From positions 52,986,501 through 53,050,500 of the forward strand of contig CM045731.1 in the NCBI GenBank assembly GCA_024760905.1: DNA of 64,000 nucleotides, given 5' to 3'. Shown here piece after piece: positions 24,081-34,500 of the stretch. The translations under genes were made by a program, and so were the position numbers. The notes below the pieces were generated by a model that worked only from the letters and a program-made list of their open reading frames with translations, made no database searches and was not told the DNA's origin. The first letter of the stretch is position 1. Each line of letters opens with the position of its first letter. Source of the stretch: Plotosus lineatus. Lineage: Eukaryota > Chordata > Actinopteri > Siluriformes > Plotosidae.

Positions 24081-24673
24081 GTACACAAAAAATGCAGGAA
24101 CAGTATACATGTAACATTGTAATAAATATTTTGTGCGGTAGAGTCACGTGATTTCATATTTATTAACTTTGAGATATAAAGGGATCCTTCACTTTCCGTT
24201 GTTATTAACAAAAACACTCTTTATTACATCCATGGTCAATTTTATTAATATAAAGGAATAAGTGCTTATATTGTAAAGGAAAAGTCAGATATATTTAATT
24301 GTCCTACGTTACTGTTATGCTAGTTAGTGTTAATTTATATTGTGATGGTTTTAAAATTGTATCAAAATATGTAAAACTTATTTTTTTTTTAAAAAATAGA
24401 ATCATTAACTAAGTTAAACTATCATGTAGTTTTCTTTCTAAATTAAGTTCTGAAGCTGTTGTTGTTCTTTTTCATTAATAAAATCCTGACAAATATAAAC
24501 AGGTGTGTGCAGTGCACCCAAACACTGCTGTCTCTGTTAGCTAGACTGTTAGCATCAGCAGATTGATGCTGCGAAAATGATTTAATAATAACTTAAAAGT
24601 TACATCAACTTCTTACTTGTTTTGTTATTGCTTCCTGATGATCTACAGACACCGCCCAAGAGTCATCAGCCAT
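12822..24673 (-). CDS. ddx19: ddx19, DEAD-box RNA helicase (DDX19A/B type), complete, 12 coding exons
   Basis: DDX19 (yeast Dbp5) is an ATP-dependent RNA helicase that remodels mRNPs at the cytoplasmic face of the nuclear pore. Exons on the minus strand: 24673-24617, 21460-21427, 21332-21285, 17652-17517, 17394-17302, 16368-16266, 14658-14544, 14454-14277, 14168-13931, 13671-13509, 13347-13156, 12883-12822 (TGA at 12824-12822). They sum to 1419 nt, 472 codons plus stop, close to the human 479 aa, and every junction keeps frame. The N-terminus [11 protein letters not shown] and the segment [16 protein letters not shown] favour DDX19 over its paralogue DDX25, though DDX25 remains possible. All helicase motifs are present. 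Every intron is GT-AG except intron 10 (GC-AG). The introns hold many transposons. Confidence 0.93.
12884..13155 (-). other. ddx19 intron 11, polypurine intron
   Basis: On the transcribed strand most of this 272-nt intron is a nearly uninterrupted G/A tract (plus strand: C/T, about 12905-13145). Only the last 30 or so bases before the acceptor tctgtggcag are mixed. Confidence 0.8.
13694..13907. mobile_element. small palindromic DNA transposon remnant (hAT-MITE-like) in ddx19 intron 9
   Basis: The block cacctgacttgactcattta near 13696 is matched by its inverse taaatgaaccaagtcaggtg ending near 13833. After this palindrome comes cctgcagccacatggccctt and gacaaccctgctc, which resemble the ends of vertebrate hAT MITEs. 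Boundaries and class are tentative. Confidence 0.5.
14277..17652 (-). CDS. ddx19: ddx19 exons 4-8 (RecA-like domain 1)
   Basis: Exon 4 (17652-17517) starts [14 protein letters not shown]. Exon 5 (17394-17302) carries the Q motif GFNRPSKIQ. Exon 6 (16368-16266) carries motif I, SQSGTGKT, which binds ATP phosphates. Exon 7 (14658-14544) carries motif Ia, PTYELALQ. Exon 8 (14454-14277) carries motif Ib, GTPGT, and motif II, DEAD. All catalytic residues expected for an active ATPase are intact. Confidence 0.94.
14734..14845 (-). repeat. common fish interspersed repeat (gagcaatcaagggttaaggg type)
   Basis: This block includes atttagcagaagcccttatc, gagcaatcaagggttaaggg and ccttgctcaagggcccaaca. A diverged fragment of the same family, in the other orientation, lies near 55095-55190. 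I recognise it as a widespread fish repeat, but cannot assign a class. Confidence 0.55.
14846..15389. mobile_element. foldback element with LINE endonuclease fragment
   Basis: Arms of about 139 bp at 14846-14984 and 15251-15389 are inverted copies of one another (for example cctgagctaatatgctatgg and its inverse). Between them is an APE-endonuclease fragment on the plus strand ([26 protein letters not shown]) of the L2/Rex-like LINE type, distinct from the RTE copies. It lies in ddx19 intron 6. Confidence 0.7.
15716..15991 (+). mobile_element. V-SINE-like element
   Basis: It has a tRNA-like head (A box region ggcatagtggttagcac, B box GGTTCGATTCC) and the V core (tctgtgtggagtttgtgtgt ... ctcccacagtccaaagacat). 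The perfect 12-bp duplication aaatataacagt lies at 15704-15715 and 15992-16003. Confidence 0.93.
18561..18691 (-). pseudogene. Tigger transposase N-terminal (CENP-B-like HTH) relic
   Basis: The minus-strand translation reads [17 protein letters not shown], a stop, then [21 protein letters not shown]. This matches the first helix-turn-helix of pogo/Tigger transposases (KVKVLDLLKEGKSY...GINESTVR). One stop falls in the middle and another follows FFKK. Confidence 0.82.
19087..19441 (-). mobile_element. SINE (RTE-tail type) inside the Tigger element
   Basis: A full-length copy with tRNA-like head on the right and RTE-like tail on the left. The 13-bp duplication tacttacgagcac lies at 19074-19086 and 19442-19454. 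Confidence 0.93.
21285..24673 (-). CDS. ddx19: ddx19 exons 1-3 (N-terminal extension)
   Basis: Exon 1 (24673-24617) encodes [19 protein letters not shown] and ends in donor GTAAGA. Exon 2 (21460-21427) begins exactly at an ATG, after two consecutive AG acceptors (ctag-ag); only the second keeps frame with exon 1. Exon 3 (21332-21285) encodes an acidic stretch, [15 protein letters not shown]. In the family this flexible extension precedes the helicase core and contributes to autoinhibition. A further small exon between 1 and 2 cannot be excluded, but it is not needed for frame. Confidence 0.85.
21587..22965. mobile_element. pogo/Tigger-type non-autonomous element in ddx19 intron 2
   Basis: The ends are inverted (ctctacttacaaaatcctct on the left; the right end reads inward as cagttggccctctacttacg, followed by TA). 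It shares the segment ctcattggctgtctcccaac / cccgctggcctcccattggc with the MITE at 62871-63518. An internal segment is duplicated: the block with gacctccgatctcgcaagga (about 22030) recurs as gacctccgatccctcaagga (about 22468), each followed by a similar microsatellite and a GC-rich motif. Confidence 0.7.
23433..23777 (+). mobile_element. SINE (RTE-tail type), near-complete reference copy
   Basis: This copy shows the full architecture. It has a head with A box TGGTCCAGTGGT and B box GGTTCGAGTCC, a body (aactgggttatcaaaggtgg ... accattgctgactttcgtaa), a segment like the RTE 5' end (gtgacaggaagggcatccga ... ctgccaaatc), and a tail like the RTE 3' end (attcgctgtggcgact ... aaagcc). It lies in ddx19 intron 2. 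Confidence 0.9.
24033..24076. repeat. (TA)n microsatellite
   Basis: About 22 TA units in ddx19 intron 2. Confidence 0.95.
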
Positions 24674-24847
24674 TTCTTTCTGTCTGATATTTAGTTTTTA
24701 TCGCCGCTTTTATAAATTCAGATAACTTTTCAGAAGTGATTTAGCAGTGATACTGAGCTCGAGCTCTTCTTTCTAATGGTCGGTTCTGTGTTTCTTTATC
24801 AATTGTCCGGCCGGGTTTCGGAAAAGTCAAACTTTAGTTCCTGTTTG

Positions 24848-25083
24848 TCAAAAGCATTCATTCATTCATTCATTCATTCATTCATTCAATGTACCGCTTA
24901 ATCCTAATTAGGGTCGCGGGGAGACTGGGGCCCATCTCAGCTAACTCTGCGTCATGGCAAAGTGCACCCTGGACAGCTTTCCAGACCATCGCAAGGCAGA
25001 AACACGCTGACGGCTATGCAGCCCCTCTTGTCGAAAGTCAGCATTGGTTCTTTTACATGAACCTCTCACCGTAGACAGTGAAA
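24848..25083 (-). mobile_element. SINE with L2/CR1-type tail, head truncated
   Basis: Reading inward on the minus strand, the (TGAA)n end at 24858-24887 is preceded by the tail ccgcttaatcctaattaggg. The body then breaks off at ctcaccgtagacagtga. It lies upstream of the ddx19 start codon. Confidence 0.75.
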
Positions 25084-25214
25084 TGTTTCCCAAAAATAGC
25101 ACCACTGAAATATAAAAAAATATATGTGGAAATTTTTACACAAAAACAAAATTTTTTACTACATAGATAATGGTGATGTGTTTATTGTGGAGAATCATCA
25201 AGCCATATGAACCT

Positions 25215-25540
25215 TCTTCTTCTTCTTCTTCATCACTCATTTACAGAACCACTTAGCTAATCCTATTAGAGGAGGCTGGTGCCTATCTCAGGCGATACTG
25301 AGAGTACACTCTGAACAGCTCGCCAGGCCACTGGCAAGCCAACACAACAATTTACATGGTTGTATGTGTAAACTTAAAATAGTCAAATTAGTCTAAGGTG
25401 CATGTCTTTGGCCAGTGGGAGGAAAGGTACACAAGAACTTAACACAATCATGCAGACTCTCTCAACAAAGCCTGGGACCAAAACACAGGATATTTTTGCA
25501 GTGAGGTGGACATACTAACCACTATTCCACCATACTTCTT
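25215..25540 (-). mobile_element. V-SINE-like element
   Basis: The core (gtgcatgtctttggccagtg) and a degenerate tRNA head on the right (aaccactattccaccatac) are visible. The L2-like tail is on the left (aggaggctggtgcctatctc). Confidence 0.65.
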
Positions 25541-25889
25541 CTTCTTCTTCTTCTTCTTCTTTTCTCTTTTCCAATTAAATCACAGTTTGACCTCTGATGT
25601 TCATTCATTCATTCATCCTACTTGGATCCATGGGTACACCCTGAACAGTCCATCATTCCATGTCACGACCAACACGTATGCAACCATTCACACTCACAAT
25701 CAAACCTAATGTGCATATCTTGTTTGTGTGTTGGTTCTGTGATGGACTGGCAAGCTGTTCAGGGTGTACCCTGCCTGTAGCCAAAATTGGCAAAGATAGG
25801 CTCCAGCCTCGCCAAGAAAATAGCATTATGTTTTTCAACATACGAATGAATAACAGGACTGTGTGACCAGAGGAAGGTAAGGTAAGGTA

Positions 25890-26190
25890 AAGTCTGTTGG
25901 GTTTTTACACCCAAGCCCAGTGGCTCATCAGGTTGGCGCTTATCCCCAGTATCTGTAGCATGAAGCGACCAGGAGTTCAACTCCTCCTGGATGGGACGCT
26001 AGTCCATCACAGGTTACCTTCCCAGTATATTTTTACTGGTACCCATTTATACTGCTGGGTGAACAGAGGCACACTTGTGGTTGAGACCTTGCCCAGGGGT
26101 CTTAGCACAGTGAGGGTCTCAGTGGGATTCGAACTCACAACCTCCTGATCATGAGCACAGCATCCTAACCACTACACCACCGGCCCCGAC
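25890..26190 (-). mobile_element. third SINE family (tRNA-like head at right)
   Basis: The right end carries a tRNA-like head in minus orientation (gggattcgaactcacaacct, cactacaccaccgg). The same family flanks the Tigger element (left near 17895-17953, right 21103-21190), and this copy shows the uninterrupted sequence cccatttatactgctggg at the Tigger target. Confidence 0.7.
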
Positions 26191-26199
26191 CAGAGGAAG

Positions 26200-26538
26200 G
26201 CTTGCGTGTAAACACAGCAAATTATCAATGAAACACTGATTGGTACGGATCAAGTGTTAAGGATTACGATTTAAGAGAAACTTAAAAAAAAGAGGAAAAT
26301 GATTACTAATATCATTGTGTCCATTTTTGGGGTCATTGATACTCGTGTACAGGTGTAAGTGACATAGTAGCCAATTCATTTTATTTCCAATAGATAACAC
26401 TGTATTTTATATTTATTTAATATATTTATTATTTATTATTATTATATATACATAATAATATTTATGTGAACTGACAAATTATAGTCAAATTATGAGGTCA
26501 GTCATAAACGAGAAAAAGAGAAAGGTAGTGACAGAAAG

Positions 26539-26598
<60 letters not shown>

Positions 26599-27000
26599 TC
26601 TAATTTAATTGTAAAAGCTGAGATAAGCCTCCCAGCTCCACACACCAACCTGTTGTCTTTAAGAAGCTCTAGAAGCTCCAACCTTCCATACTGATTGTCA
26701 TGGTTACCTTCTGTGCAAAAGCACATGGATCAAATGAACCTTAGTGGAAAAAATAACAGTCAGAAGATACAGGTCACTTAGCAATCAAACAAATCATATG
26801 GCCAAAACAGAGGTTGCTGTGTGGCACTGTGCATGCTGCTGGATTTTGTATCGTATTTACTAAATAAAAAAGGAGATGTAAATAGGCAACCTCATCAGTT
26901 GCTGTGGTCAGCCGAGTGGAGGAGGGCACGATAGGTGGCTTGAGGATAAAGCGATGGAGTAAACCAGTGAGATCTTATGCTGCAAATTAGATATGCATCC
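26200..27000. other. intergenic region upstream of vwa5b1, with (GA)n
   Basis: Holds a (GA)n microsatellite at 26540-26594. No coding sequence was recognised. It separates the divergent ddx19 and vwa5b1 genes. Confidence 0.4.
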
Positions 27001-27016
27001 ATATCCTTAAATGCAT

Positions 27017-27027
27017 CTCTCTCTCTC

Positions 27028-27061
<34 letters not shown>

Positions 27062-27064
27062 ACA

Positions 27065-27131
<67 letters not shown>
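27017..27131. repeat. (CT)n microsatellite near putative vwa5b1 5' end
   Basis: Interrupted CT tract of about 115 bp, with shorter CT runs to 27302. It is inverted relative to the (GA)n at 26540-26594. Confidence 0.9.
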
Positions 27132-27349
27132 CAGCTCTCTCACTCCACACCCCTCCTCCTCCTCCTCTACCCCCACTACCTTCATTAACTCCTGCCAGAG
27201 ACCAGAAGCTACTTTTTATAACCACATGTTGCTGTGGTGAACCAATGCAATGAAGGGGATGCAGCTGCTGCTCTCTCTCGCTCTCTCTCGCTCTCTCTCT
27301 CACCCACTCTCACACACATATGAGAGCTCACCATCTCTGTCTCCCTCCC

Positions 27350-27540
27350 TCACTTGTTTTTTGAGAGTGCTTTAATTCAGAGTTTCAACCACCTGTGACA
27401 GCTGTTTCCTCAACGCCATTTACACAGACATCACTGACCGGAGAGAAAGAGAGAAAGAAGACAGAGCGAGAGAATTGTTTTTCATGCTGCTTGCGAGGAT
27501 TACAAGAGGTTTTCCTCTATCATCTCAACACCAATGTGAG
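27350..27540 (+). other. candidate 5' non-coding exon of vwa5b1
   Basis: The sequence after the CT-rich block ends in CACCAATGTGAG followed by a strong donor, GTAAGACT, at 27541. The first coding exon (30344) has an untranslated leader and a splice acceptor, so an upstream non-coding exon is required, and this is the best candidate. There is no transcript support. Confidence 0.4.
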
Positions 27541-28400
27541 GTAAGACTCCTGCTTTGCATGAGCAGTTATATTTATGTATTTATTTATTATTGGATGAAA
27601 GTCTCTATTCAAAGTGCAGAGTAGACTGTCGGGACACTAAATTTGGAATCCTTTAAAATTATTAGTTGAATTCTTTGCACCCAAAATCCCCAAATATTTA
27701 TTTATGTCTCAGTTTTTTGAGAAAAAAGTCCAGTGGAATGAATTAAGGTAATCTGGTGTGAACTGAACACGCAGCATGGATCAACAGGTGACTTGTGCAG
27801 TGTGCTTGTGGCTCGCAGCATGAATGGTGGTATGAGTAGAAGGGCTTATACTACATTAGACCCTGGCACTGTTTCTCATAAGCCTGTCTGAGACTCTTGG
27901 GAGAGGAACTGAGTCACGCTCGGGGTTTACCTGGAATCCTCTGTGCTCCTTGTGCTCTCTTTTATGTCCTTGAACCAGATCATCACAAAAAGATGCCGTG
28001 ACTGGATTTGGCCTTGCTGGATCCACCAGATTATTTGGGATGCTCCTTAGGTTTGGTTGGATGCTCGCAATATCCCAATCAGAGAGAAATCTGATTATAA
28101 GGCACCTGCTTTGTTGCAGATGCACACCATGTAGTCTACACCGGACACATGAGGGCAGCGTTGGCATGGACTGGCAGGATGGAATGGCTTAACGCATGGT
28201 TGCTGTCCCTTTGCGTTCTCATAACAATATAGGGACATGCCAAAGCCTAATTTAATACAACGTTTCCTCTGTGTATGACTTATTACTGGATGGAAGTTGG
28301 ATTGGATGGATGACAGAGATGCTAAATGCTGATGTTGCTCTGAGATAACACTTAGCGAGATGGTTTATATTTAGACCCTAGATATATTTCTGCCATCCAA
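27541..28400. other. vwa5b1 5' intron, no recognised feature
   Basis: Unique-looking AT-rich sequence. No ORF or repeat match was recognised. Confidence 0.3.
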
Positions 28401-28417
28401 ATTAAATAAGCTGTTCT

Positions 28418-28420
<3 letters not shown>

Positions 28421-28458
<38 letters not shown>

Positions 28459-28820
28459 GTGTGTGTGTGTGTGTGCGTGCAGCACAACGGTGTAGTGGTT
28501 AGTACATCCACATCACTTGCGGTGGTGTGGGGTGGGGTAATGGCCCGAGGTTTAAGTCCTAGGCTTGGCAATATCGTTTCTATGTAGAGATTGAGCATGT
28601 ACTTCCTCTGCGTGTGTTGGTTTCCTCTGGGTACTCCAGTTTCTTTCTACAACCCAACAACATGAACTTTAGGCTGGGTGTTCCAAATTGCCCCTAGATG
28701 TGAGCTTGGATGTGAATGGCTGTGTGTTGCTCAGGGTGTACCCCACCTTTTCCCAGAGTCGGCTGAAATAGGCTCTGGCATCTCTGAGTCCATAGTAGGA
28801 TTAAGCAAATGAATGATTGA
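28421..28820 (+). mobile_element. (GT)n followed by V-SINE-like element
   Basis: A (GT)n tract runs 28421-28477. It is followed by a tRNA-like head (acggtgtagtggttagtac), the V core (ttcctctgggtactccagtt) and an L2-type tail (cccagagtcggctgaaatag ... aggattaagc) ending near 28820. Confidence 0.75.
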
Positions 28821-28829
28821 ATGTCCTCC

Positions 28830-30343
28830 CAGAAAAAGTGAATCCAGGTTACTATTACTGTCTTACAGTGTGTTATTCCATAAAAAAAACAAGAAGAACT
28901 ATATAATCACAGACATGGGTTAGTTAAAATATAACGGTGATGAGAAAATATAACGTGAGACACAACAACACTCCACAGTAGCCAAGAAAATCAGACCACG
29001 GTCACAAAAATGTTTATAAGAAACAGTGATTATCTCTCTTTGTTGCCTCTCTTTAATTTTTTAAAAATTATTAATTAAGTTAACCCATAATCCTCTTTAC
29101 CACCTTGGTTTCAAAGTTAAAGCCCTTGTCTCATACATCATACTGCAGATAGAACAGAAACAGCCAGGCAGATTTCTAGGACAGTTGTGGGTGTGTCTCA
29201 TGAAAGTCACCCGCTGTTCAATGGATAATGCCATCAAAGATGCTCATCATGGAGTTTAGAACCAACATTACATTACATTTTCTTCCTTCTTTTAGGTAAT
29301 TCTTGACATCAAGTCTATTTCCTGGGGATGTTCTAAAATGCCCAAAAACCTGCTATGGCTAAATAGATAAATCTATTTAATACAAATCTGATGCACCTAG
29401 AATCATCTGGCTTTCTGATAATACTCCTGTTATTGCACTAAGTTATATCCACAACAGTGTTAGGTTGTGCGTAAGTACATCATGTGACATATGTTGATTG
29501 TACATCAAATGAGCATCACAGGAACATCATACATAATTCTTTGTCTTGCAACAATCTTATGAATAACGTATTGTTTGAGTTATAGACCTGATCTTTTTTC
29601 TGCATGAAATAAGTACAACAAATGTTTTATATTATATTTACATAATATCCCATAATACATTTTGAAGGCAACTACATAACTTTCAAACTCACCTCATCGA
29701 AGTCTACACCAGTCCCTTCCATCACAGGATGTTTGTGAAAGGAGCTTAAAAATTAGAATATGATACATTGTAATTATATGAGGAAAAAAAAACCAAAAAT
29801 GATAATTAAAAATAATCTCGGCATAACTGCATGGGTTTCCGCCACGTACTCCTCTGAGTTTCCTCCCACAGTGCAAAGACATGCACGTTAGGCTAATTGG
29901 CTGTCGAAACATGACCTTAGATGTGAATGGGATGTGAATGATTATATGTTGGCCCCGCTGTGGTCTGGCAAGCTGTTCATTATGTACACTGCCTTAACCC
30001 ATTGTTGACAGGATTGTTAAAAAATATGGGGCGAAATAAGTGATAACGGATGGTGGGTTCTTAGTTTAATCTTGGGATCATATGGACTTATTCTCCTCAT
30101 TACTCTGGTGGTTTCCTCTTGGTTCTCTGGTTTTTCTCCAAAACATGCCAGTAAGTAAAATGGCAAGAAAAATGGTCTCTTAAACTGTCCGGAAAACACT
30201 GCTTATTGTCTAGTAAATAGAAATAATATGTAATGAACACCTGAGTCACATGACTATAGTGTTGCATGATTATAGCAGAGTAATATAGAAAGTCGTGTGA
30301 CAAGGGAACGTGTTAGCATGTGATAATTTGTCTGTGTTTTTAG
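28830..30343 (+). other. vwa5b1 5' intron, remaining part
   Basis: Mostly unique sequence. A V-SINE core fragment (gcatgggtttccgccacgta ... caaagacatgcacgttaggc) lies at about 29822-29990. Nothing else was recognised. Confidence 0.4.
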
Positions 30344-31405
30344 AGATATCACCCAGTGCAGCTCTGCGTTTTGGAGAGATCACCTACCAGTCTGCAACCA
30401 TGCCAGGCCTAATCAACAAGGCCAAGCGTAGTGCACTGCCACTCAGTGTCTCTGACATCACTTCCTGTGTCCGGGGTTACACCCTGGCCATGACTGCTTC
30501 CATGACGTATGAAAATATTGAGGATCATCCCATTGAAGGTAAGCCTGACTCTTTGCTGCAGCACCATAATGATGAAAGAGATTCGAATTCCTGCCATACT
30601 TTGTATTAAATGATAGCCTTGACTGTACGAGATAATATTACAGATGATATTGTCTCCTTTCCGTGCCTTATTAAAGTCAAATATGTATGAACTTGGACCA
30701 TAAAAATATGGGGTGTGTATATTTTGATAATCCCAATATTGTTGTTATATACTTCAGTACAACCCACAATATTTTTTTCTGACAAGTGGATGCACTTGAA
30801 TGTGTAGCTGGGGCATCAGCTGTACTCAGAAGAGACACAAAGTCATTCAGGCCAGACAGCCGACATTTCTTTGGCAGCCGTACTCTGTCTAGGGAAAGCT
30901 TGTTGCTGTCAGCTGTAGTAGCTTTCCAGAATTAGCCTGTAACATGCTTGAAGGAGAGAATAAGTGTGATTGATACAGTCTTAGTCATAGTGTAGGCATA
31001 ATAGAGCAAACCCACAATTGTTGTCTAAAAGAGTAACACAAAGGAGTATGTTAAGCCTTTTTTCTTCTTTCCTATGCAGTATTTCTGAAAAAAAAAAAAA
31101 TCAAGTAGACGGCACACAGTTTTTATGATTACCAAGAGAGGTTTGTTGGGCAGTGGTGGCCTGGTGGTAAAGGTGCTGGATCACTGATCCTAAGGTTGGG
31201 TTCAAGTCCCACTCTCACTGTCCCCCCAGTGGAGCTAACTTTGTTATCAAGGCAGGCCATGTCTCTCGCTGTCTGTGGGAACTGTGTAAAAGAACCATTG
31301 CTGACTTTTGACAAGACTAGGCTGCATAGCTATCAGTGTGTTTCTGCCCTGTGATGGCCTAGTGAGCTGAGCAGAATGCACCCTAGTTAGGATTAAGCAG
31401 TGAGA

Positions 31406-31501
<96 letters not shown>

Positions 31502-34500
31502 ATGCTATATAGGGATCCTACTTCCCGCTTCAATTCATCAATTCATGCGGCTTCAGGGCATCGCGTTTTTTTTTTTTTAATTCATCAAATTAAAAAAATA
31601 ACGAAATTAAGGAAGAATAGGGGGAAAAGTTAAGTAAAATGCCACAAAACAAGGCCAATTATGCAAAAAAAACCCAAAAAACCCCAAATAGACAAGAACA
31701 AAAAACAACCCAAAACTCCCCTTCAAAACTACTTACATTTTTATGTGTGGTGTGCATCTGAGTGCATGCACGCGTTTGTCTGTATGTGTGTATTTATATT
31801 TTATTTACATCTTACACATTATTTTTGAATGCTTAATTGTTATTATAAGCATTTATAGCATATAAGCACCACATCCATAAATCTTCTCTTTGGTCTTCCT
31901 CTAGGCCTTCTGCCTGGTAGTTCCAACCTCAGCATCCTACTACCGATATACTCACTATCCCTCCTCTGTACATGTCCAAACCATCTCAATCTAGCCTCTC
32001 TGACTTTGTCTCCAAAACCTCCAACATGTGCTGTCCCTCTGATGTACTCATTCCTGATACTATCCATCCTCGTTACTCCCAAAGAGAACCTCAACATTTT
32101 CCTCTCTGCTACCTCCAGCTCTGCCTCCTGTCTTTTCCCCAGGCCACTGTTTCGAAACAATACAACATTGCTGGCCTCAACACTGTCTTGTACACTTTTC
32201 CTTTCATTCCTCCTATCACACATCACACCGGACACTTTTCTCCAACCATTCCAACCTGCCTGCACACGCTTCTTCACCTCACTGTTCCTCTTGGGTCCTT
32301 GTCGATTACACACATGTATTCTGTTTTACTGAGGCTAACCTTCATTCCCCTCCTTTCCATGGCATATCTCCACCTCTCAAGATTTTCCTGCATTTGTTCT
32401 CTGCTCTCACCACAGATCAAAATATCATCTGCAAACATCATAATCTGTGGAGATTCTTGTTTAACCTCATCTGTCAGCCTGTCCATCACCATAGTAAACA
32501 AGAAGGGGCTCAGAGCTGATCCTTGATGCAGTCCCACCTCCACCTTGAACTCTTCTGTCACACTGACAGCACACCTCACCACTGTCTTACATCTCTCATA
32601 CATGTCCTGCACCACTCTGACATACTTCTCTGCCACGCCAGACTTCCTCATGCAATACCACAGTTCTTCTCTCTGCACCCTGTCATATGCTTTCTCCAGA
32701 TCCACAAAGGCACAGTGCAGTTCCCTCTGACCTTCTCTGTACTTCTCTATTAACATCCTCAAAGCAAACACTGCATCTGTGGTACTCTTTCTTGGCATGA
32801 AACCAAACTGTTGTTCACAAATGCTGGCCTCTGCCCTTAGTCTAGCTTCCACTATTCTTTCCCATAACTTGATCGTATGGCTCATCAACTTTGTCCCTCT
32901 GTAGTTGCCACAACTCTGCTCATCTCCCTTGTTCTTAAAAATGGGTACAAGCACATTTCTCCTCCATTCCTCCGGCATCCTCTCACTCTCTTAGACCTTG
33001 TTGAATGTTCTTGTCAGGAAATCTACTGCTACCTCTCCTAGACACTTCCATCCCTCCACCGGTATGTCATTAGGACCAACTGCCTTTCCACTCTTCATCC
33101 TCTTCAATGCCTTCCTCACTTCACCTTTACTAATCTTTGCTACTTCCTGGTCCTCCACGGTCACCTCTTCTACTCTTTCTCTCTCATTTTCCTTATTCAT
33201 CAGCTCTTCAAAGTACTCTTTCCATCTTTTCAGCACACTTCTGTCATCAGTCAATAAATTTTCCACCCTGTCCTTAATCACTCTAAATTGCTGCAAGTCC
33301 TTCCCATCTCTATTTCTCTGCTGTGCCAACCTGTATAAATCATTTTCTCCCTCCTTACTGTCCAATCTAGCATATAAGTCATCATACGCCCTCTGTTTGG
33401 CCTTTGACACCGCTACCTTTGCCTTACGCTGTGTTTCCCTGTACTCCTGTTTCCTCTCTTCGGTCCTCTCAATGTCCCACTTCTTCTTAGCTAACCTCTT
33501 CCTTTGTACACACTCCTGCACTTCCTCATTCGACCACCAAGTCTCCTTATCTACTCTCCTTTCTGAGTACACACCAAGTGCTCTTCTACCTGTCTCCCTG
33601 ATCACATTTGCTGTAATTGTCCAGTCATCTGGAAGTACTTCCTGACCACCCAAAGCCTGTTTCAACAACTTTGCCTTCTTCACCTTTCTTACCATCAGTG
33701 TCATCCTGCACACCACCATCCATGCTGTTTGGCAACACTCTCACCCACTACTACTTTGCAGTCACTGACTTCCTTCAAATTACATCGCCTACACAAGATG
33801 TAGTCTTCCTATGTGTTCCTACCGTCGCTTTTATAAGTCACCCTTTGCTCCTGTCTGTTCTGGAAGAAAGTATTCACCACAGCCATTTCCATCCTTTTTG
33901 CAAAATCTATCAACATCTGTCATTCTGTGTTCCTCTCCTGAATACCAAACCTACCCATCACTTCCTCATCCCCTCTGTTGCCTGCACCAACATGTCCATT
34001 GAAGTCTGCACCAATGACCACTCTTTCACCTCTGGGGGTACTCTGCATTACTTCATCTAACTCACTCCAGAATCTCTCCTTCTCATCTAGCTCATATCCT
34101 GCCTGTGGGGCATAAGCACTAACCACATTGAACATCACACCTTCAATTTCTAACTTGACACTCATCACTCTGTCTGACAGTCTTTTCACTTCTCGAACAT
34201 TCCCGACAAACCCCTCCTTCAAGATGACTTCTACTCCATTTCTCTTCCCATTCACACCATGATAAATCAGCTTAAACCCTGCTCCTAAGCTTCTAGTCTT
34301 GCTACCTTTCCACCTGGTCTCCTGAACACACAGTATGTCCACCTTCCTCCTCTGCATCATGTCAGCCAGCTGTCTACCTTTTCCTGTCATAGTTCCAATA
34401 TTCAAAGTCCCTACTTTCAGTCCTAGACTCATGCCTTTCCTCTTCTCTCTCCGCCTACGGACACGCCTCCCACCTCTCCTTTTTCGACTTTTTCGACCAA

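Noticed and set aside
12822..24673. Calling the helicase ddx25
   Set aside because: Some residues agree with DDX25 (LSGEL, ARGIDVKQ), but the N-terminus, the RDPNSPLYS block and the [13 protein letters not shown] segment fit DDX19 better; the alternative is noted rather than adopted.
27007..27303. Long ORFs of Ser/Leu or Arg/Glu repeats across the CT tract (also 61014-61220, 54272-54541, 41258-41518)
   Set aside because: They are translations of dinucleotide microsatellites in several frames and have no protein-like composition.
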